From Actinomycetota bacterium (lineage in GTDB: Bacteria > Actinomycetota > Acidimicrobiia > Acidimicrobiales > Ilumatobacteraceae), in assembly GCA_009702045.1 (NCBI GenBank), contig WLIV01000027.1, positions 1-43,825 of the forward strand: a DNA stretch of 43,825 nt, read 5' to 3'. Every line of letters starts with the position of its first letter. Within the stretch, counting starts at the first letter, position 1. The notes below the pieces were generated by a model. It was not told where the DNA came from and did not search any database. It worked only from the letters and a program-made list of their open reading frames with translations. The translations under genes were made by a program, and so were the position numbers. This document shows, piece after piece, positions 41,079-43,825 of the stretch.

Positions 41079-41858
41079 GTGCCCACCGCGATCGAGTCTC
41101 CCGATGACCCACGCGTTGCCGATTACCAGGGCCTTCGCGACCGGCCCGAGGCAGAGGGATTCTTCATCGCCGAGACCGAGTTGGTGGTCACCCGGCTCCT
41201 GCAGTCGCCGTTCCAGGTCCGGTCGTTCCTGCTCACCCCGAAGGGGTACGACAAACTGCACGATCAGCTCGCCACCGTCGACGCCCCGGTGTACGTCGCC
41301 GCGCCAGCGCTGGTAGAGCAGATCGTGGGCTTCGACCTGCACCGTGGCGTGCTCGCCTCAGTGGCGCGGCGCCCGCCACCCGACCTCGCTGGACTGCTGG
41401 CCGACGCCCGGCGCCTGCTGTTGATCGAAGGTTCGAACGACCTGGAGAACCTCGGGGCGGTCATCCGCTCGGCCCGCGGCCTGGGGTTCGATGCGGTCGT
41501 GCTCGCCCCGACGTGTGCCGACCCGTTCTCACGGCGATCCGTGCGCGTGTCGATGGGCGAGATCTTCCGCCTTCCCGTCGTGCGCGCCCGCACCTGGCCA
41601 GAACCACTCGACCTGCTTCACGAGTGCGGGTTCGAGACCTGGGCACTCACTCCGTCACCGAGCGCCGCCGACTTGTTCACCATACCCCGGCCCGAGAAGC
41701 TGGCGTTGGTGGCCGGTGCCGAAGGCCCCGGGCTCACCGATGCGACGCTCCGTCACTGCCGGCATCGGGTGCGCATCCCGATGCACCACGGTGTCGACTC
41801 GCTGAACCTCGGTCACGCAATCGCGATTGCGATGGCCGTCGCTTCGCCGGCCGTGTGA
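41079..41858 (+). CDS. SpoU/TrmH-family RNA 2'-O-methyltransferase
   Basis: A 259-residue knot-fold methyltransferase. All three SpoU motifs are present: NLENLGAVIRSARGLG, LVAGAEGPGL and SLNLGHAIAIAM. The N-terminal 110 residues form the substrate-recognition domain. It lacks the disordered tail of the RlmB-like protein at 11.7 kb, so the two are distinct paralogues; the RNA target is unknown. GTG 41079 is fixed by the -10 hexamer. It is followed 10 bp later by a lipoprotein gene. Confidence 0.88.
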   Translation: MPTAIESPDDPRVADYQGLRDRPEAEGFFIAETELVVTRLLQSPFQVRSFLLTPKGYDKLHDQLATVDAPVYVAAPALVEQIVGFDLHRGVLASVARRPPPDLAGLLADARRLLLIEGSNDLENLGAVIRSARGLGFDAVVLAPTCADPFSRRSVRVSMGEIFRLPVVRARTWPEPLDLLHECGFETWALTPSPSAADLFTIPRPEKLALVAGAEGPGLTDATLRHCRHRVRIPMHHGVDSLNLGHAIAIAMAVASPAV

Positions 41859-41868
41859 GACTGGCGCG

Positions 41869-42432
41869 GTGACACGACGGCGGAAACTGGCGGCACTGAT
41901 CCTCATAAGTGCCGTGGCGCTCGGCGTCTCGGCCTGCGGTGATCGGTCGCTCGACGGCGACACAGGCACCGTGCCGAGCAACGATGTGTTCTCGGTGACG
42001 TTGCGCCCGGTGATCACCTGCTCGCCGACGGAGCCGGGCACGACCCTTCCGCCAGTCGGCAATGCCGCCGACCCGGCATCGATGGCGGTCCTCACGATCG
42101 ACGGTGAGTCGTGTCAGTTGGGTCCGACCGAAGCCACCGGCGCAGTGTTCGCCGATGACGCGAAGGCCACGCTGGCCGACCCCGAGTGGGTGGTGACCGT
42201 GGGCATTCGCCCCGGCCCAGCCGGTGCCGACCTGCTGAACGTGGTGACCGCCAAGTGCTACCAACGAGTGGCCGGCTGCGCCAGTGGGCAGATGGCGTTG
42301 GTGGTGGACGGCAACGTGGTGATGCGGGCGTCGGTGATGACACCCGAGTTCGCCGGCAGCCTGCAGATCGCTGGTGGCTACACGCAGGAACAGGCCCAGG
42401 CGTTGGCCCTCGCGTTAAACCACGCTGCCTGA
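41869..42432 (+). CDS. Lipoprotein with SecD-like domain, function unknown
   Basis: A 187-residue lipoprotein: basic start (MTRRRK), hydrophobic core and a lipobox VSAC. The rest is predicted outside the membrane, with two Cys pairs (VITC / ESC and KC / GC). The end, with EFAGSLQIAGGYTQEQAQALA, resembles the SecD-family substrate domain of preprotein translocase subunits, a similarity also seen in other actinobacterial lipoproteins, but there is no SecD membrane part. GTG 41869 is the natural start. Function unknown. Confidence 0.72.
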   Translation: MTRRRKLAALILISAVALGVSACGDRSLDGDTGTVPSNDVFSVTLRPVITCSPTEPGTTLPPVGNAADPASMAVLTIDGESCQLGPTEATGAVFADDAKATLADPEWVVTVGIRPGPAGADLLNVVTAKCYQRVAGCASGQMALVVDGNVVMRASVMTPEFAGSLQIAGGYTQEQAQALALALNHAA

Positions 42433-42472
42433 CGCGCGATCAGATTGCGGCGACCCATCCGGTTCGTGTCAC

Positions 42473-42502
42473 ACATCACACACGGGACCCCGTGTGTGAT
42501 GT
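42473..42502. terminator. 13-bp perfect hairpin
   Basis: ACATCACACACGG and its complement CCGTGTGTGATGT surround a GACC loop. There is no U-run on either strand. It lies just after the lipoprotein gene and before the tRNA-like remnant, so it is probably a bidirectional, U-less terminator. Confidence 0.65.
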
Positions 42503-42550
42503 AGGACGAGAAGCCAGGAAAACGACAACGTCACAGGAAAAGCACGAACG

Positions 42551-42570
42551 GCCAGGTCACACGACCTGAC
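42551..42570. repeat. Small hairpin next to the tRNA-like remnant
   Basis: CAGGTC-acac-GACCTG, a 6-bp stem with a 4-nt loop. On the minus strand it would follow the tRNA-like end. Confidence 0.5.
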
Positions 42571-42583
42571 CGTTCACACAAAG

Positions 42584-42617
42584 TGGAGACGAGGGGAATC
42601 GAACCCCTGACCCATCC
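42584..42617 (-). pseudogene. tRNA-like 3' end (truncated tRNA or tmRNA remnant)
   Basis: The minus strand reads a T-arm AGGGG-TTCGATT-CCCCT (42608-42592) followed by an acceptor strand CGTCTCC and a discriminator A. Upstream there is no matching 5' acceptor (GGAGACG or GGGGACG), no D-arm at the right distance and no anticodon loop with U33. It is therefore the 3' third only. Such copies are made when integrative elements use tRNA or tmRNA 3' ends as attachment sites. Confidence 0.65.
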
Positions 42618-42845
42618 GTTTTGTCGTTCACGAAAGTCCTGCTCAACGGGCCTCTGGTGAGGCTTGCCTATGCACTGCATACCGGGCGACGTCCTCGTAT
42701 CCGAGATTCGATCCGAGAAACAGCCCGCCCTCGAATCCACGATACTTGATCCGACTTGAGGACCCGGCCTGCTCGGTCGCTCCTTTCGGATCGCCTGAGC
42801 TGTAATCGTCGCTCGCCCCAGCGTCAGCGCGCCAGCACCGGAGGG
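42618..42845. other. Intergenic stretch without recognised gene
   Basis: Between the tRNA-like remnant and the DUF5655 gene. It contains a small GCCTC-acca-GAGGC hairpin near 42650 and a repeated CTCGGAT heptamer near 42700-42720. Open frames here lack start sites or match nothing I recognise. Confidence 0.5.
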
Positions 42846-43151
42846 CTACCCCTCACGCCGCTCGCGCTTCGTCCGAACGAAGAACTCGTTGTCTCGCATG
42901 ACATCGTGACGTGCGGTTCGCACTCTCTGTACCGCGGACCCGGCGAGTTCGCCGAACTCCAGCAGTTCATCAGATCCACGGACAATGGCAGCAACTGGGA
43001 GAGTGCGCCAGGTGAGGTGACTTGCGTCGACCAGAAGCGGCGATTCGGCCTCTTCCGGCAGCGCCAAGGCAACCTCGAGATGATCGGCACGTGGATACAG
43101 CGCCGCAGCCATCTCGCCGTTGATGTCGTAACCGATGTAGATCGTCTTCAC
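42846..43151 (-). CDS. DUF5655-like small protein
   Basis: A 101-residue cytoplasmic protein of the DUF5655 (predicted transport/interaction) type: VKTIYIGYDINGEMAAAL at the start, PLLVDASHLTWRTLPVA in the middle and a basic end. Some relatives of this domain occur fused to other proteins; here it stands alone. GTG 43151 is the natural start, but there is no clear promoter, and its 5' side directly faces the start of the broken ppk2 gene, so it may have lost its N-terminal partner. Function unknown. Confidence 0.6.
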   Translation of the reverse strand: MKTIYIGYDINGEMAAALYPRADHLEVALALPEEAESPLLVDASHLTWRTLPVAAIVRGSDELLEFGELAGSAVQRVRTARHDVMRDNEFFVRTKRERREG

Positions 43152-43188
43152 GTAGCTGGAGCACCACGCGCCCGACCGCAAGCCGCCG

Positions 43189-43677
43189 GTGTCGAAGGAC
43201 TATCTCGCCGAGCTCGCGCAGTTGCAGATCGAGATGCTGAAGATGCAGCGCTGGGCGCAGGAGTCAGGCGCGAAGGTGTGCATCCTCTTCGAGGGTCGCG
43301 ACGCGGCCGGTAAGGGCGGCACCATCCGTGCCTTCACCGAGCACACCAATCCGCGTGGTGCCCGTGTGGTCGCGCTGCCGAAGCCGAACGAGGTGGAACG
43401 CACGCAGTGGTACTTCCAGCGCTACGTCGCCCACCTACCGGCGGCCGGCGAGATCGTGCTGTTCGACCGCAGCTGGTACAACCGGGCCGTGGTCGAGCCG
43501 GTGATGGGCTACTGCACACCGAAGCAGCGCGACGAGTTCTTCGAGCAGGTGCCGGGCTTCGAGCAGCACCTCACCGAGTCGGGCATCCACCTGTTCAAGC
43601 TGTGGTTCACGGTGTCGCAGCAGGAGCAGCTCCGTCGGTTCGAGGCGCGTCGCACCGACCCGCTGAAGCAGTGGAAG
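43189..43677 (+). pseudogene. ppk2: Polyphosphate kinase 2, truncated by an insertion sequence
   Basis: The frame from GTG 43189 encodes the first two thirds of a PPK2: Walker A FEGRDAAGKGGT, RTQWYFQRYVAHLPAAGEIVLFDRSWYNRA (lid and Walker B) and the RRTDPLKQWK segment. PPK2 normally continues with LSPVDL and about 70 further residues; instead the sequence switches at about 43678 to an IS30-type element. The 5' end is also doubtful: a stop lies 12 codons upstream and there is no ribosome site or -10 hexamer. The enzyme phosphorylates nucleotides with polyphosphate; this copy is almost surely inactive. Confidence 0.85.
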
Positions 43678-43825
43678 GCGGTTTCAAGTGGTGGGCGCGA
43701 CGAGCTCGTTGAATCGTTCGGCTGGAGTATCCCACTCGAGGGTCATGCGTGGCCGCCCATTGAGCAGACTGGCGAAGCGGTCGAGGTCGTCTTGGCTGTG
43801 AACAGAGAGATCGGTGCCTTTCGGG
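43678..43825 (-). mobile_element. IS30-family insertion sequence, one end
   Basis: From about 43678 to the window end. The minus strand carries the 3' end of a transposase gene whose stop lies only about 6-8 bases from the junction with ppk2, as expected for a compact IS. The exact terminal inverted repeat and target duplication cannot be set without the other end. Confidence 0.75.
43684..43825 (-). CDS. IS30-family transposase, C-terminal part
   Basis: The last 46 residues of a DDE transposase, open at the window edge. The pattern (FPKGTDLS-like start, [23 protein letters not shown] end) is characteristic of the IS30 family C-terminus. TGA is at 43686-43684. The catalytic core lies outside the window, so completeness cannot be judged. 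Confidence 0.85.
   Translation of the reverse strand, partial: PKGTDLSVHSQDDLDRFASLLNGRPRMTLEWDTPAERFNELVAPTT

Noticed and set aside
42531-42740. Small minus-strand ORF of 69 codons
   Set aside because: It runs through the tRNA-like end and a hairpin, has no promoter or ribosome site and no recognisable sequence.
42584-42760. Complete tmRNA gene on the minus strand
   Set aside because: The 3' end CGTCTCCA and a GGATTCGA segment near 42740 recall tmRNA, but there is no 5' acceptor strand to pair with CGTCTCC, no tag reading frame ending in Ala-Ala and the segment is too short.

Overview
The window is high-GC DNA from an actinobacterium. Actinobacterial markers are the mycothiol glycosyltransferase mshA, a rex-hemA-hemC-hemD operon with a Rex operator, an FHA-linked EccC/FtsK-type ATPase, an RsiG-like protein and a Gram-positive-type LexA box. 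Many genes have a TANNNT -10 hexamer only 6-8 nt before the start codon and no Shine-Dalgarno sequence, so leaderless transcription is probably common. I infer class Acidimicrobiia (Ilumatobacter-like) from overall character; no rRNA is present to confirm it. Parts of the gene set (PGM-like phosphatase, XRE regulator, mshA plus a YbjN-like gene, proC, hemA-C-D, hemB, hemL) recall the Mycobacterium tuberculosis Rv0474-Rv0524 neighbourhood.

Layout. 1-9.7 kb: the 3' part of a Cu-type P-ATPase, a low-Mr phosphatase, a sigma/LuxR-like regulator, an orphan FHA-EccC-like ATPase, and a quaternary-amine-binding lipoprotein translationally coupled to an ABC-2 exporter. 9.7-12.9 kb: a large imperfect inverted repeat, a Crp/Fnr regulator, fused ispDF and an rRNA methyltransferase. 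12.9-23.3 kb: C5-pathway tetrapyrrole genes (hemL, hemB, hemD, hemC, hemA, rex), interrupted between hemD and hemB by two tail-to-tail surface-protein genes. 23.3-29.5 kb: a membrane protein, acyl-CoA synthetase, a 27-codon membrane ORF, a SAM-hydrolase-family gene, a structured RNA/terminator, proC and mshA with a YbjN-like partner. 29.5-37.6 kb: nhaA, then a compact minus-strand operon moaD - rsiG-like - XRE - glycosyltransferase, a phosphatase and a metallopeptidase, a cellulose-synthase-like PilZ protein with degenerate catalytic motifs, and a membrane FKBP. 37.6-42.4 kb: an S51-like protein, an SOS-boxed alkB - aminotransferase - phosphatase operon, an SpoU methyltransferase and a lipoprotein. 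42.4-43.8 kb: a strong hairpin, a tRNA-like 3' remnant, a DUF5655 gene and a ppk2 gene cut by an IS30-family element, i.e. a recently rearranged edge.

Most genes are housekeeping. The most interesting points are two predicted cyclic-di-GMP effectors within 4 kb (RsiG-like and PilZ/pseudo-glycosyltransferase), a structured RNA ending in an intrinsic terminator, a LexA box over the alkB operon promoter, a Rex operator over the rex-hem promoter, and a MoaD-like protein whose diglycine is masked by two residues. I found no CRISPR array, prophage or complete tRNA.
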